DNA from: Deinococcus sedimenti
GTDB taxonomy: Bacteria; Deinococcota; Deinococci; Deinococcales; Deinococcaceae
NCBI RefSeq assembly: GCF_014648135.1
Contig: NZ_BMQN01000021.1
Coordinates: 1 to 44,818, forward strand
Direction: 5' to 3'
DNA: 44,818 bases
Within the stretch, counting starts at the first letter, position 1, and each line of letters starts with the position of its first letter. Below, piece by piece: positions 1-8,841 of this stretch. The notes under the pieces were generated by a model. That model did no database searches and was not told the origin of the DNA. It saw only the letters and a list, made by a program, of their open reading frames with translations. Made by a program: the position numbers and the translations under genes.

Positions 1-502
1 ATTCCCGGTCTGCGACCAGCACCTTCCAGCGCGCCGCTGGAAGGTGCTTCAGCAGGCGAGCGACCAGTCGCTCGCGTGTGGATGTGTTGCTGTTGCCACT
101 GTGGGGAATGGCTTCCCAGACGAGAGGAAGCGTGAATCCCTGCAGGACGACACCCAGCACCAGAAGGTTCAAGGGTTGGGTGCCATGCTCCCAGTTCGTA
201 CGGTCCATGGCGAAAACCAACTTGCCTGGGGGGAGGAGAGGAAGGAGGACGTCGAGAAACACCTCGCCCGTCAACTGTTGATCCTGAAAGCACCGTTGTA
301 GTCGCATTTTTCTGGCTTCTGGCGACACGTCGCTGGGCAGGAAAGCCCCCAAGCATCTGTGGCATGTGGATTGAGCCTGAATCAGCGCTTCAACAACGTC
401 TGAGACACGCTGAAGCGTGTCTCGGCGGAGGAAGGGCAGTCGGGCTTTCAACAGATCGGGCAGAAGGGTAGGCTGTTCTGGAGCGGCATCGTGGATCGTC
501 AC
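1..502 (-). CDS. IS4-family transposase, partial at the left window edge
   Basis: This is the N-terminal ~167 residues of a DDE transposase that runs off the window. Reading the minus strand from a GTG at 502, the frame is open to base 1. It contains FAMDRTNWEHG (first catalytic Asp in the IS4-type DRT-W context), then LNLLVLGVVLQG, and ends at VLVADRE, which leads into the second Asp motif. An in-frame TGA lies upstream near 568-570, so the start must be downstream of it; GTG 502 is the best candidate. A Cys pair near residues 63-66 (CHRC) is visible. The outer inverted repeat and target duplication cannot be identified from here. The family is inferred from motif spacing; the rest of the gene is outside the window. 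Confidence 0.72.
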   Translation of the reverse strand, partial: MTIHDAAPEQPTLLPDLLKARLPFLRRDTLQRVSDVVEALIQAQSTCHRCLGAFLPSDVSPEARKMRLQRCFQDQQLTGEVFLDVLLPLLPPGKLVFAMDRTNWEHGTQPLNLLVLGVVLQGFTLPLVWEAIPHSGNSNTSTRERLVARLLKHLPAARWKVLVADRE

Positions 503-606
503 AGACCGGTGATGCCGCTCTTTTGCTGCTTCGGATGTGACCCAGAGCAGGACTCCGCGAACTGCGTCTCAGGCGATCAGAATCGAAGATGTCCGGTACT
601 GAACGC

Positions 607-822
607 TTATGCCACGAGCTGAGCTTTGACATGACGCAGTAGCTTGAGGACAGGCATGAGTTCTCCCGACGTCATGGCTGAGAACACGAGAGAATCAAGG
701 TGCGGGTGAAGCTGAGACAGGTGGGCTGAAGTCAAACCGGGGTGGGCGATGAGAGTCCGGAGGGTCTGTTCAGGGCAGCCGGGGAGTTCTGAATCTGATA
801 GGAGAGGTGACTGGGACGTCAT
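607..822 (-). CDS. Small hypothetical protein next to the IS4 element
   Basis: This is an uncertain 71-residue ORF (a longer form could start at 888) on the same strand as the adjacent transposase and about 100 bp upstream of it. The product has short leucine-rich amphipathic stretches (LRTLIAHPG, LDSLVFSAM, MPVLKLLRHVKAQLV) and no motif I recognise. Neither candidate start has a good ribosome-binding site. It may be a passenger or decayed part of the insertion sequence, a remnant of the gene the element entered, or chance. No function is assigned. Confidence 0.25.
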   Translation of the reverse strand: MTSQSPLLSDSELPGCPEQTLRTLIAHPGLTSAHLSQLHPHLDSLVFSAMTSGELMPVLKLLRHVKAQLVA

Positions 823-955
823 GCGTGGCATCCTATGGCGGCCATGCATGACAGAATTTTCCTTTCTGCGGTAAATCATCCGCAGCATAATTGGTTAGTC
901 TATTCGACTCAGATAAAATGAGTTTTTCAGGACTAAGCTCATGTGAAATACTCAT

Positions 956-1126
956 GTGGTGCTGAAGGTTCTGACAACTATTGTGATGCTGCTCATTCTA
1001 TCGGCGGGTCAGGTTTACGGTCTCAGCGGTTGGCCCGCTCCCGCAGTTGACCCATGCCATTCCAATCCAGTGGGGGTGTGCTCTGACCCGGAACCATGGC
1101 TTGGTGGAAGTGGTACGAAAATCTAA
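956..1126 (+). CDS. Possible small secreted peptide, GTG start
   Basis: This 56-codon frame opens with GTG-GTG and closes at TAA 1124-1126; an in-frame TGA at 944-946 fixes the upstream limit. The product begins VVLKVLTTIVMLLILSAGQ, a short basic start followed by a hydrophobic core like a signal peptide. A short mature part follows with two Cys (PCHS and GVCSDPEPW). It fills part of the 345-bp gap between the IS4 edge and the gene at 1234, and has no clear ribosome-binding site. The signal-like core is visible; that it is expressed is inference. It could also be the 5' remnant of a larger broken gene. Confidence 0.3.
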   Translation: MVLKVLTTIVMLLILSAGQVYGLSGWPAPAVDPCHSNPVGVCSDPEPWLGGSGTKI

Positions 1127-1233
1127 GGGTACCGCAACTACAATCTGGATAATTATAAATATATTATCAACACTCATCGAGTGAGATAAGAAATGCGATT
1201 CTGTCAAAATTAATAACTGAGGTATGGGCTAGT
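1127..1233. other. AT-rich gap upstream of the 561-residue ORF
   Basis: This is strikingly AT-rich for the window, for example around 1140-1190, and probably holds the promoter of the gene at 1234. I cannot place -35 and -10 boxes with confidence because many TATAAT-like matches occur. A weak GAGGT lies near 1217. Confidence 0.3.
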
Positions 1234-2919
1234 ATGCACACTCCCGAGAATCTTGATGATTTTGGACAATATGGCAGCTGGTTGGCCCAGTGTGAGGAGG
1301 AGAATATTGGATCAAATGAAATCGCCGATCTGCTTGCTGAATTAAACGACCCATTAGCTGATTTTAGAGCGGCGGTGATACTGCTGACCGTTCAGCCAGT
1401 AGACTCAGAGCGAATCTTTGCACTTCTGGAGTCCGCATCGCAACGTGGTGATGATTTACTCAGGACTCTCATTCGAGCCTGGCGCGTGTTCTCGGATGTG
1501 CACATAAATTATAGTAACAACACAATCACATCATCCTTTGTTCACGGTACATTCGAGATTTATGAGGATATATCCCAGAAATTACAGGTTTTCTCTGATC
1601 ATCCCATGAAACGCGAGGCTGACCTTAAGGTTCAGCAGATGACTTTGGGATCTTACCAGATACTTGAAAACCCTGAGATGATTTTAGAATCGTCTAAGCG
1701 CGTCTACCAATCGGCCCTGGCTTTCGAAAATGCTGCTATTGAAGTGAGTTTTCGAGTTCTATACTCAGACTCATTCGCCATGCTGTCACGCTGGGGTGAA
1801 AGCGCAGTATTGCTCTCCCGTCCAACAGAGCAGAAAAACGCACCTATGCTTACTCAACGGCTCTCGGTGGCTCTTTTCAATCTCGGTAATATCAGCCGGG
1901 CGCAGGCGGTACTCAGTCGCTACCGTCAGGAAACTGGCACGAACGAACTGCTGAACATGGAGCAGATGATCGACTCAATGTATGGACGCGCGGATTTCAA
2001 CCGGGCGAACCTGACCACAACCCACCGCCGCTATGGCTGGACAGTTGACGCGATGCTACTTATGGGACGGGCCTCTGCCGCGCCGCCCTACGGCAAGAGC
2101 CTGCAGGCGTCCAATGAGTCGTTGAGGGAAGTTCTGAAACTGTCAGAGGAAGCGCTGACCCGAGATGTGGGTGAGGGTGACCGACTGTACGTTGCCTGGG
2201 TGCGTGCCCGGTGTCGTCTGCTGTTGGGGGAATATGGCGTTGCTCTGTCCGAGCTTTCCGCATTGCCGACCGTAGGGCGGCAGGATCTGTACAATCGAGT
2301 GACGCTGTGCGCGCTGGAACTGGAGTGCCTGATGCTTCCCCTGAGTCAGGGACCATCGTCTCTAGCCGAAGTAGAACGCAAATTCAGGGAGATCTTCCAG
2401 GACGTCAGAACAATTCCATTCGCGGATGCGGATGGTCTGGTCGCCCTTGTGATGCGTTGGCATCCGATGGCGGCAGCCTACGCCGCGTTGATGCCCAACC
2501 CTCTGCGGGAATTCACCCCTGCCCTCGATCTGTTGCTCAGGGTGTCGGACAAAGCGACCTGGCAGGGTAACAGCGTTCCCCCACAGCTGATCGCTCATCT
2601 GATCAGGTGGCACCTGCGTGTTCCAGTCCTGAATACCGCCCTTTCAGGGAACGCAGCATATCAGGTAGCCAAGTTGATCAGACAGGTGGGGGAAGCGACG
2701 GTGTGGGGACCTGTCCTCCCGCTGCTCCCCATGATCGTGGCGCTCTCGCGGGGTGGTGACGCGCATCTGGAGGCGGCGCGCCGGGCGTGGCGGGACTTTG
2801 GGATGCTGCCTGGGTCGCACCGTGATCCACAACTGGCGGAAGTCGTGGAGGTCTGGCGCGCAGTGGTGGAGGGCGAGCGGCCCTTCCGGGAGGGGTTGCG
2901 GGCGCTTCAGGACCTCTAG
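1234..2919 (+). CDS. Hypothetical 561-residue helical-repeat protein
   Basis: I do not recognise this gene. The product is soluble, with no signal peptide or membrane segment, and appears mostly alpha-helical. Alternating 30-40 residue helix pairs (for example LSVALFNLGNISRAQAVLSRY and YVAWVRARCRLLLGEYGVALSELSAL) resemble degenerate tetratricopeptide repeats, so it may be a protein-interaction scaffold or the repeat part of a regulator. No DNA-binding or enzymatic motif is visible. Base composition changes within the gene: roughly the first 650 bp are AT-rich with ATA and TTA codons, while the rest has the GC-rich usage of the chromosome. That suggests a foreign or chimeric origin. It is convergent with the Dsb-like gene after 44 bp. 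Confidence 0.75.
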   Translation: MHTPENLDDFGQYGSWLAQCEEENIGSNEIADLLAELNDPLADFRAAVILLTVQPVDSERIFALLESASQRGDDLLRTLIRAWRVFSDVHINYSNNTITSSFVHGTFEIYEDISQKLQVFSDHPMKREADLKVQQMTLGSYQILENPEMILESSKRVYQSALAFENAAIEVSFRVLYSDSFAMLSRWGESAVLLSRPTEQKNAPMLTQRLSVALFNLGNISRAQAVLSRYRQETGTNELLNMEQMIDSMYGRADFNRANLTTTHRRYGWTVDAMLLMGRASAAPPYGKSLQASNESLREVLKLSEEALTRDVGEGDRLYVAWVRARCRLLLGEYGVALSELSALPTVGRQDLYNRVTLCALELECLMLPLSQGPSSLAEVERKFREIFQDVRTIPFADADGLVALVMRWHPMAAAYAALMPNPLREFTPALDLLLRVSDKATWQGNSVPPQLIAHLIRWHLRVPVLNTALSGNAAYQVAKLIRQVGEATVWGPVLPLLPMIVALSRGGDAHLEAARRAWRDFGMLPGSHRDPQLAEVVEVWRAVVEGERPFREGLRALQDL

Positions 2920-2963
2920 GCTGTCGTGCGTGTGGTCATGCGCCCGCTCGTGAAGGGCTTGGG

Positions 2964-3983
2964 TCAGGGTTTCGTGGTGCCTTCGGTGGCGCGGACGAAG
3001 TCCACCAGTTTGAGGATGGCGGCAGCGTCGTACGGGTTGGGAACGCGGTAGGTGTTCACGAAGATGGACGGCGTGCTGTTCAGTTGCAGGGCTGCCGCTT
3101 CCCGGATGTTGGCGTCGACGTTGGCCTTGCCGAGGCCTTCGGCCAGGCAGGTGCGGAACGTGTCGCCGTTCAGGCCAGTGCTGAGTGCGGCGGCGATCAG
3201 GGCCGGGTTGGGATTGGCCTGAATCCAGCTGGAGTTGGCGAACAGCTGATCCTTATACTCCCAGAATTTGTTCTGCTGCGCGGCGCATTCGGCTGCTTCG
3301 GCTGCGGCTCGCGCCTGCGGGTGAATCTGTTCGAGGGGCAGGTGGTGGAATTCCACGCGGACGTCCGCTGGCAGGTTGGCCAGCAGTGTGGGCCAGGTCT
3401 GCCGTTCGAACTGCTGGCAGTACGGGCACTGGAAGTCACTGTAGATCCGCAGGATGAACGGCACTTTGCCTGGGCTTCTGGCGGGCAGGGCGTTGGCGGT
3501 CGGGATGGTCAGTCCCACGTTCAGTTTCGTGTACTGGACTTCCACGGTCAGGACGCCGCCCTTGGCGCGGATGCTCATCTGGTACGGTTCCGCGAAGGCC
3601 TGAACGCCGTCCGTGAGTTTGGCCGCGATGTCGGCGCGGTTCAGGTAGCCGGTGACGGCGTCGGCGAGGGCCTGACCATAACCGGTGTAGGCGCCGGCCA
3701 GTTCACCCGCGCGGGTTTTGGCAGCCTGTTGCCGGGCCAGCTGTGCGGGGGTGGGAACGGCGCTGGGCGTGACGTAGGGAATGAGGATGGTGGCTTCGAG
3801 CGCGTAGCCGGCGCGTGTGCGCAGGACCAGGCGGGTGCCGTCGTTCAGGGTGAGGGTGCCGGAGGTGCCGATGCTTGCCCCGGCGAAGGCTGGATCCGCG
3901 AGGACGGAACTGGTGGTGCGGCCCACCTGCGCCCCGGCCATTCCCAGCAGAAGTGCGGTGCACAGGCCTAGAAAACGCTTCAT
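2964..3983 (-). CDS. Secreted DsbA-like thiol-disulfide oxidoreductase
   Basis: This 339-residue protein is predicted to act outside the cytoplasmic membrane in making or rearranging disulfides. The ATG at 3983 gives a classic signal peptide (MKRFLGLCTALLLGMAGAQ). It also has TACGCT at 3996-3991, seven bases upstream, a leaderless arrangement, so I prefer it to the ATG at 4031. Residues ~20-160 are an unassigned domain. Residues ~165-335 are a thioredoxin_4/DsbA-like fold with active site CPYC (C186, C189) in YSDFQCPYCQQFE and a cis-Pro segment (STPSIFVNTYRVP). It is divergent from the Cys-rich secreted protein at 4130, which could be a substrate (inference). Whether it oxidises or isomerises cannot be read from sequence. 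Confidence 0.88.
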   Translation of the reverse strand: MKRFLGLCTALLLGMAGAQVGRTTSSVLADPAFAGASIGTSGTLTLNDGTRLVLRTRAGYALEATILIPYVTPSAVPTPAQLARQQAAKTRAGELAGAYTGYGQALADAVTGYLNRADIAAKLTDGVQAFAEPYQMSIRAKGGVLTVEVQYTKLNVGLTIPTANALPARSPGKVPFILRIYSDFQCPYCQQFERQTWPTLLANLPADVRVEFHHLPLEQIHPQARAAAEAAECAAQQNKFWEYKDQLFANSSWIQANPNPALIAAALSTGLNGDTFRTCLAEGLGKANVDANIREAAALQLNSTPSIFVNTYRVPNPYDAAAILKLVDFVRATEGTTKP

Positions 3984-3990
3984 GCCCGTC

Positions 3991-3996
3991 AGCGTA
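3991..3996 (-). promoter_or_regulatory. -10 box of the Dsb-like gene (leaderless)
   Basis: TACGCT on the minus strand, seven bases before ATG 3983 and with no Shine-Dalgarno between, matches the TANNNT leaderless arrangement. Confidence 0.5.
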
Positions 3997-4129
3997 GCCC
4001 GCGTGATCGCACGACATTGGCACAGGGGCACGCGCGGCCTGTCGGCACCACCCGACTGGGGGGGAAGCAGTCGAACAACCCCCTGGGGTAAGGGTGGTGT
4101 AAGAGAATGATCGGAAAGGTGAGTACACG

Positions 4130-6400
4130 ATGATCTTCTGCCGCACAGCGCCTATTCAAGGGCTCGCCCGCCTGATCTGGGGGGTGGCCCTGCTGCTCCT
4201 CTGGCTGTGGGCGCCGGGTGCGGCGGCGCAGACGCAGTACGGTCCGGTGAACGTGGTGACCCGTTACGACCAGTCGTGTGCCGGCTTCCGGTACGGTGGC
4301 GTGCTGAACTGCACGGCGAAGGAATTCACGGTGAGTGCTGATCTGAACACGGCCGACGGCACTCCACCGTTCTGCGTGGCTGGCTCGACCATGATGGTCG
4401 ACCTGACCCTCTCGCTGACCTCTTCAAACACGGACCGGTACGACTTCGGGATTTTCGTCGGCAAAGGTGGGAATGATCCCGGGAATTACTACGCGCCGAA
4501 TCTGGCCAATCCATCCACGCTCTGTACCACGGGTGTGCTTCCCACGCCGCCACCCAGCGGTCAGCCTCTGATCTTCAATGCGCTGGCCGATACGTGTGGC
4601 GACCTGAAGAAGACGAGTTCGGCCGTGCAACTGCTGACCATGCGGAACGTGCCCGTGTTCTGCGACGGTGGTACGGGCCAGAGTGTGGGGGTGCCCTACC
4701 TGATCGCCTGGGGCCAGAACGAGGGGGATTACAGCAAGGTGGGTGGCTGCACGCCCGACAACGTGGAGGCCGGCGCCCCCTCCAAATGTCAGTCCGGTGT
4801 GGCGTCGGTCAGCGTGCGGGTCGGCACGGTGCAGATGCCCATCCAGGCGGGCGGTTACGTCGAGCTGACCAAACAGACCCTTCCCGACGGAGATCCGCAG
4901 ACGTTCACGTTCACGGCCACAGCGCCGAACGGGACGTACCTGGGGTACTCGTACAAGGCCGCGGACGGCAGCTATTCCAGCATCACGCCCGTCGCGCCCA
5001 GCGCGTCCGGATCCACCTCCACGACCGTGACGCTCAAGGACGACCAGTCGGTCCGGGTCTATATGTCCGTGAGCAGCACCGTCCAGACCCTCAGCCTCAC
5101 CGAGGCGGGCACCGCAGGCTGGGAGAACGGGGCAGACATCAGCTGCGCCAACGTGAAGGGCACCGTACCGATCACGAAGGTCGCGCCCCGGACCGTCACG
5201 GCTTCGCTCAGCACCACGAACGCGGCCGCCACCTGCACCTTCACGAACACCAAATCCGCGCAGGTGACGCTCGCCAAGAGCCTGCCCGCGCGGGTGAACG
5301 CCGCCGACCAGTTCACCGTGAGTGCCAGTAGCGCCACCGGCAGCATCGTCGGTCCGGCCTCGGCCACCACCAGTGGAACGGGAACCACGGCCAGCACGAC
5401 GTTCCTGGTCACGCCCTACACGGCGGCCAGTCCCAACACCGTCACCCTGACGGACACCGTCGCGAGCGGCAACAGCGCCTCCGCGACCCACTACACGCCC
5501 AGCCTGACCTGCACGGGCAGCGCCGGAAGTTCCAACGGGACCCTGCCCACCAACCTTGCCGCCTCCACCGGGACGGTGCAACCCACCCCGGGAAGTACGC
5601 TGAGCTGCACGTTCACGAACCGGCTCCCGACCCTGACGATCACCAAGGCCGTGTCCGCCACCTACCTGAAGTACGACCGGCAGACCAGCGGGTCGTTCCA
5701 GCCGAAGCCGGGCACCCTGACGTATACGGTGACCGTCGCCAACACCGACGCGGTCGCGCGCACCGTGCAGATTACCGACACGCTGCCAGCCGGCCTGCAG
5801 AACATCACCGTGCAGGACAGCAGCGGAACGGCCGTGCCCCTCACCACCACGGCCGGCGCGACCCTCACCCAGCCGGTGGCGGGCTCGGCCACGACCGGCA
5901 CCGACATCCGCTGGACGGCCGGCGACCTGAACGTCGGGGAGACCCGCACGTACACCGTCACCGCCACCCCCTCCACCCTGGGCAGTGCCCCCAGCCCAGG
6001 TCTGAGCGCCGTGCAGAACGTCGTCACGCTGAGCGCCGCCAATCAGGTGGGCACCAGGAGTGGTTCAGCCAGCACGAACGTGATCTTCCCGGTCATGACC
6101 AAGTCCGTGCAGAACCTGACGCAGAGCACCGCCGCGGGCACCAGCACCACCGCGCTGCCCGGGGACCGCCTGCGCTACTGCATTGAGGCCCGCAACGCCG
6201 GCTCGGTCACCCTGAACACCTACACCATCACCGACGAGTTCCCGGCCAACACCACCTTCGAGACCGGCAGCGCCAGCCTGACCGTCGTCCCCACCGCACC
6301 GGGCACCGTGACGTCCGGCGCCACCCAGGTCAGCGGAACGGTGGCCAGCTTGGCTCCGAACGACACGGCGACCCTCTGCTTCAACGTGAAGGTGAAGTGA
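4130..6400 (+). CDS. Secreted DUF11-repeat surface protein
   Basis: This 756-residue exported protein has a hydrophobic signal region at residues 12-33 ending GAAAQ. Residues ~35-240 form a Cys-rich N-terminal domain with about ten cysteines (CAGF, LNCTAK, PFCVAG, LCTTG, DTCGD, FCDGG, GGCTPD, SKCQS). Residues ~243-385 resemble a prealbumin-like/SpaA stalk repeat (YVELTKQTLPDGD, CTFTNTKS). Two DUF11 repeats follow, at ~500-640 (LTYTVTVANTD, ITDTLPAGLQ) and ~655-756 (YCIEARNAGSVTL, ITDEFPANTTF). No LPXTG motif or C-terminal membrane anchor is present. AAGGTGAG before the ATG serves as ribosome-binding site. Such proteins are structural or adhesive envelope components; the exact role is unknown. 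The C1A peptidase follows after 70 bp on the same strand. Confidence 0.82.
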   Translation: MIFCRTAPIQGLARLIWGVALLLLWLWAPGAAAQTQYGPVNVVTRYDQSCAGFRYGGVLNCTAKEFTVSADLNTADGTPPFCVAGSTMMVDLTLSLTSSNTDRYDFGIFVGKGGNDPGNYYAPNLANPSTLCTTGVLPTPPPSGQPLIFNALADTCGDLKKTSSAVQLLTMRNVPVFCDGGTGQSVGVPYLIAWGQNEGDYSKVGGCTPDNVEAGAPSKCQSGVASVSVRVGTVQMPIQAGGYVELTKQTLPDGDPQTFTFTATAPNGTYLGYSYKAADGSYSSITPVAPSASGSTSTTVTLKDDQSVRVYMSVSSTVQTLSLTEAGTAGWENGADISCANVKGTVPITKVAPRTVTASLSTTNAAATCTFTNTKSAQVTLAKSLPARVNAADQFTVSASSATGSIVGPASATTSGTGTTASTTFLVTPYTAASPNTVTLTDTVASGNSASATHYTPSLTCTGSAGSSNGTLPTNLAASTGTVQPTPGSTLSCTFTNRLPTLTITKAVSATYLKYDRQTSGSFQPKPGTLTYTVTVANTDAVARTVQITDTLPAGLQNITVQDSSGTAVPLTTTAGATLTQPVAGSATTGTDIRWTAGDLNVGETRTYTVTATPSTLGSAPSPGLSAVQNVVTLSAANQVGTRSGSASTNVIFPVMTKSVQNLTQSTAAGTSTTALPGDRLRYCIEARNAGSVTLNTYTITDEFPANTTFETGSASLTVVPTAPGTVTSGATQVSGTVASLAPNDTATLCFNVKVK

Positions 6401-6470
6401 CCCGCGCAACGCTGATGTAACGGCGTCTCCCGTACCGTCAGAGCAGACATTCACTGCACAGGGGGCACGT

Positions 6471-7990
6471 ATGACCAAGGGCACCGCACGGCACCGTTTC
6501 TTCCTCCACCTCTCCCTGGGGCTCAGTCTGGTCTGCGCGGCCAGCGCGCAGACCACCCAGTCCGGCCTCATGCCACGCCTGCTGCTGCCGGACGCCCTGA
6601 AACTGAAGTTGCAGACCGTCCCGAACTTCGGCGCGGCCCCCATCTTCCGCACGCTGGACGCCGCCGCCAGCACCCGCTTCCTGAACGGTAACACCCTGTG
6701 GCTGACCAGTCAGAGCATCGAGGCCAACCGCCAGGCCCGCATTCAGACGTTCAATGCCAGCCTCGCGAGATTGCAGCCGCTGGCCAGTCAACCTCGCGTT
6801 CAGGCGGTCCTGAAAGCGGCGGCGACACGGGGACTCGACGAGCCGGTGCTGAACGTCCAGACGAGAAGTGGTCCGATCACCGTGAAGCTCATGAGCGCAG
6901 ACGTCGGCGCGAACCTCGCCGCGGCAGCCCTCGATCAGAACCCCGAAGCGAACGGGCAGACGGCCGCCACGCAGATGGCCCGGACATTCAAGGTCGACCC
7001 GGCGCAGGTGCAGCGTCTGGCCCAGGCACCCGCTGCGCAGCGGCAGGACGTGGCCGTGCGCGTGAACACGGAACTGTCACGGCTGTTCACGCGGCCCCTC
7101 ACGGCCCTCAACCCGGCCGGCAGTGGCAGCGGCCTGGACGCCTCACCGGCCGGGTGCGCGCCCGCCGCAAGCGGCCTGGTGGCCCGCTACGACTTCCCCA
7201 TGAAGAAGAACCTGCCGGCGGTGAAGAACCAGGGAGCGCGCGGCACGTGCTGGGCGTTCGCCACGGTCGGCGCGGCCGAAACCCTGATCCGCACCCTGTA
7301 CGACCGGCGCGTCGACCTGAGCGAACAGGACTACGTCGCGTACTCGAAACTCCGCTACGGGACCCCCACCGACGGGGACGGCGCCGACCCCTACCGGATC
7401 ATGCAGTGGAACGCAGCGAACAGCTACCGGTTCGCGTACGAGAACGTCTGGGAGTACAACCAGAGCGGCAGTCGCGTCGCCACCGAGACGCCCAGCAAGT
7501 CCGGGAAGTTCACGTACCAGAAGTCCTGCCAGGGCTACCCACACCAGGACCAGTGCGAGGACAGCGTCTCGCAGGCCGAGACCGGCTGCCTGATCACCGA
7601 CGGCAAGACGGTCTGCGGAGCGCAGATCCCGTCCTCCCGCACGAACTACGGCCTGAACACCGACGCCCTGCGGGACTCCTGGAACTGGACCCAGAAGGAC
7701 GGCGGGATGGGCTGGGCGGTGTTCGCGCTGGGTTTCGGCACGCCCGTGATGCTGCTGCACGACGCCCGCTACCTCCAGGCCGACTCGCGCGGCTTCGTGG
7801 GCGACCTGCCGTACGACGTGGTGTCCCACCCGGTCGAGCAGCCGAACGGCAGCGTCAAGCAGGAGAAGAACGCCGAGCAGGACGTGAACTGGTGGAACCA
7901 CATCGCCCTGCTGGTCGGGTACATCGACAACGCGCGCCTGCGTCAGGTGATGCCCGGCGCGCCCGACGGTCCGGGCGGCGGCTACTTCAT
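6471..7990 (+). pseudogene. Papain-family (C1A) cysteine peptidase, 5' part, split by an IS
   Basis: This is the first 506 residues of a secreted C1A peptidase. There is a signal peptide at residues 1-26 (ending CAASAQ), a propeptide-like region to ~225, and then the peptidase domain. It carries the oxyanion Gln254 and catalytic Cys260 in KNQGARGTCWAF, a Cys-rich insert around 345-385, and the catalytic His477 in WNHIALLVGY. The frame enters the IS982-family element after GGYF and reads about 113 antisense residues to a stop at 8331-8333, so the intact protein is not made. The missing catalytic Asn and C-terminus survive at 8842-8959. Joining 7990 to 8842 gives an uninterrupted 545-residue peptidase, which suggests a recent insertion. 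It lies directly downstream of the DUF11 protein. Confidence 0.9.
7986..7990. repeat. Left copy of the 5-bp target duplication (TTCAT)
   Basis: TTCAT directly precedes the left end of the element, and the same five bases follow its right end at 8837-8841. Confidence 0.8.
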
Positions 7991-8836
7991 ACGCCGTTTA
8001 GGGTTGGGCAAGGTTGTGAGCGAGTATGGCCAGGACGACACGGAGACGGAGCGACCGCAGCGTTTTCGTCTGCACGGAGCGAATCTGAGCCTCGACCAAA
8101 CCAGAGAACACCGTTTCAATGCGTTTTCGCAATCGAGGGTGGCGGCCTGGCCGCCACCCCGTGTCATACCGGGTATTACTCTTCGGTGGGAACACGTAGC
8201 CCAGGCAGCAGTACCCCTTATCACCGATGATGCGTGGCCCGCCGAAGTCGGGCCACCGCCGGTTGAGCTCGTAGCTTACGGTCGTATCGTGCAAATTGGC
8301 TGGTCGGATCAGATACTGCACGATGGCACCTGAAGCGGTTACCCACGCGTGCAACTTGTATCCGTAGACGTCTCCCTGCGTGCCGTAACCCCAACGAGCA
8401 CCGGGAAACGAACACCGCTTCCCCCGTTTGGGTCGGCAGACGGGCAGAGGCATGGAATCAACGATCACTTCCGTGCAGGACTGTAACGGGGTGGCGACCG
8501 CTTCAAGTCGTTCAAGCAATCGCTGTCCCCGGGTATACGCCTGCGTGTAGGAGGGAAGATCGTGTCGATCTTCCCTCAGGATGTTCCACCAGATGGACGG
8601 GAATGGATGTTTGAAGACCAGTCGGCTGAGCAACAGGGCGACCAGCAGGGCGTCACTCAATTTCTGGTGCGAACACCGCTTGAGATCACTGAAATACCGT
8701 TTGGCCCAGCGGTGAAGCTGACGGATGACGGCTCGTCGGCCTAAACTGTGATGGAGACGGTATCTAGCCATACCGTCTCCATTTTTTGCTTTCTGGGAGC
8801 CATTGAACAGGTCATAGCGCGAGCCCTAAACGAGGT
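7991..8836 (-). mobile_element. IS982-family insertion sequence, 846 bp, complete
   Basis: Both ends are defined. The left end ACGCCGTTTAGGGTTGG (7991-8007) and the right end, read inward on the other strand as ACCTCGTTTAGGGCTCG (8836-8820), share an imperfect inverted repeat with the core CGTTTAGGG. The element is flanked by a 5-bp duplication, TTCAT, and encodes one intact transposase. The AC termini agree with the IS982 family. It interrupts the C1A peptidase gene, and removing the element plus one duplication copy restores that frame exactly. Confidence 0.9.
7998..8771 (-). CDS. IS982-family transposase
   Basis: This 257-residue DDE transposase appears intact and catalyses movement of its 846-bp element. 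The first Asp lies in VIVDSMPLPVCRPKR, the second in IIGDKGYCCLGY, and the Glu in RKRIETVFSGLVEA, the usual IS982 arrangement with a basic C-terminus. The N-terminal part (HQKLSDALLVALLL) matches the family's helical domain. Translation ends only seven bases inside the left end of the element, and the ATG at 8771 leaves a 65-bp promoter region at the right end. It is slightly shorter than typical IS982 transposases but has no visible frameshift. Confidence 0.9.
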   Translation of the reverse strand: MARYRLHHSLGRRAVIRQLHRWAKRYFSDLKRCSHQKLSDALLVALLLSRLVFKHPFPSIWWNILREDRHDLPSYTQAYTRGQRLLERLEAVATPLQSCTEVIVDSMPLPVCRPKRGKRCSFPGARWGYGTQGDVYGYKLHAWVTASGAIVQYLIRPANLHDTTVSYELNRRWPDFGGPRIIGDKGYCCLGYVFPPKSNTRYDTGWRPGRHPRLRKRIETVFSGLVEAQIRSVQTKTLRSLRLRVVLAILAHNLAQP

Positions 8837-8841
8837 TTCAT
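8837..8841. repeat. Right copy of the 5-bp target duplication (TTCAT)
   Basis: TTCAT at the right junction of the element matches 7986-7990. Confidence 0.8.

Noticed and set aside
3084..3971. 295-codon plus-strand frame opposite the Dsb-like gene
   Set aside because: It is the complement of a gene with a clear signal peptide and CPYC motif.
7991..8333. C-terminal 113 residues of the frame continuing from the peptidase into the insertion sequence
   Set aside because: It is translated antisense to the transposase and is an accident of the insertion, not a native domain.
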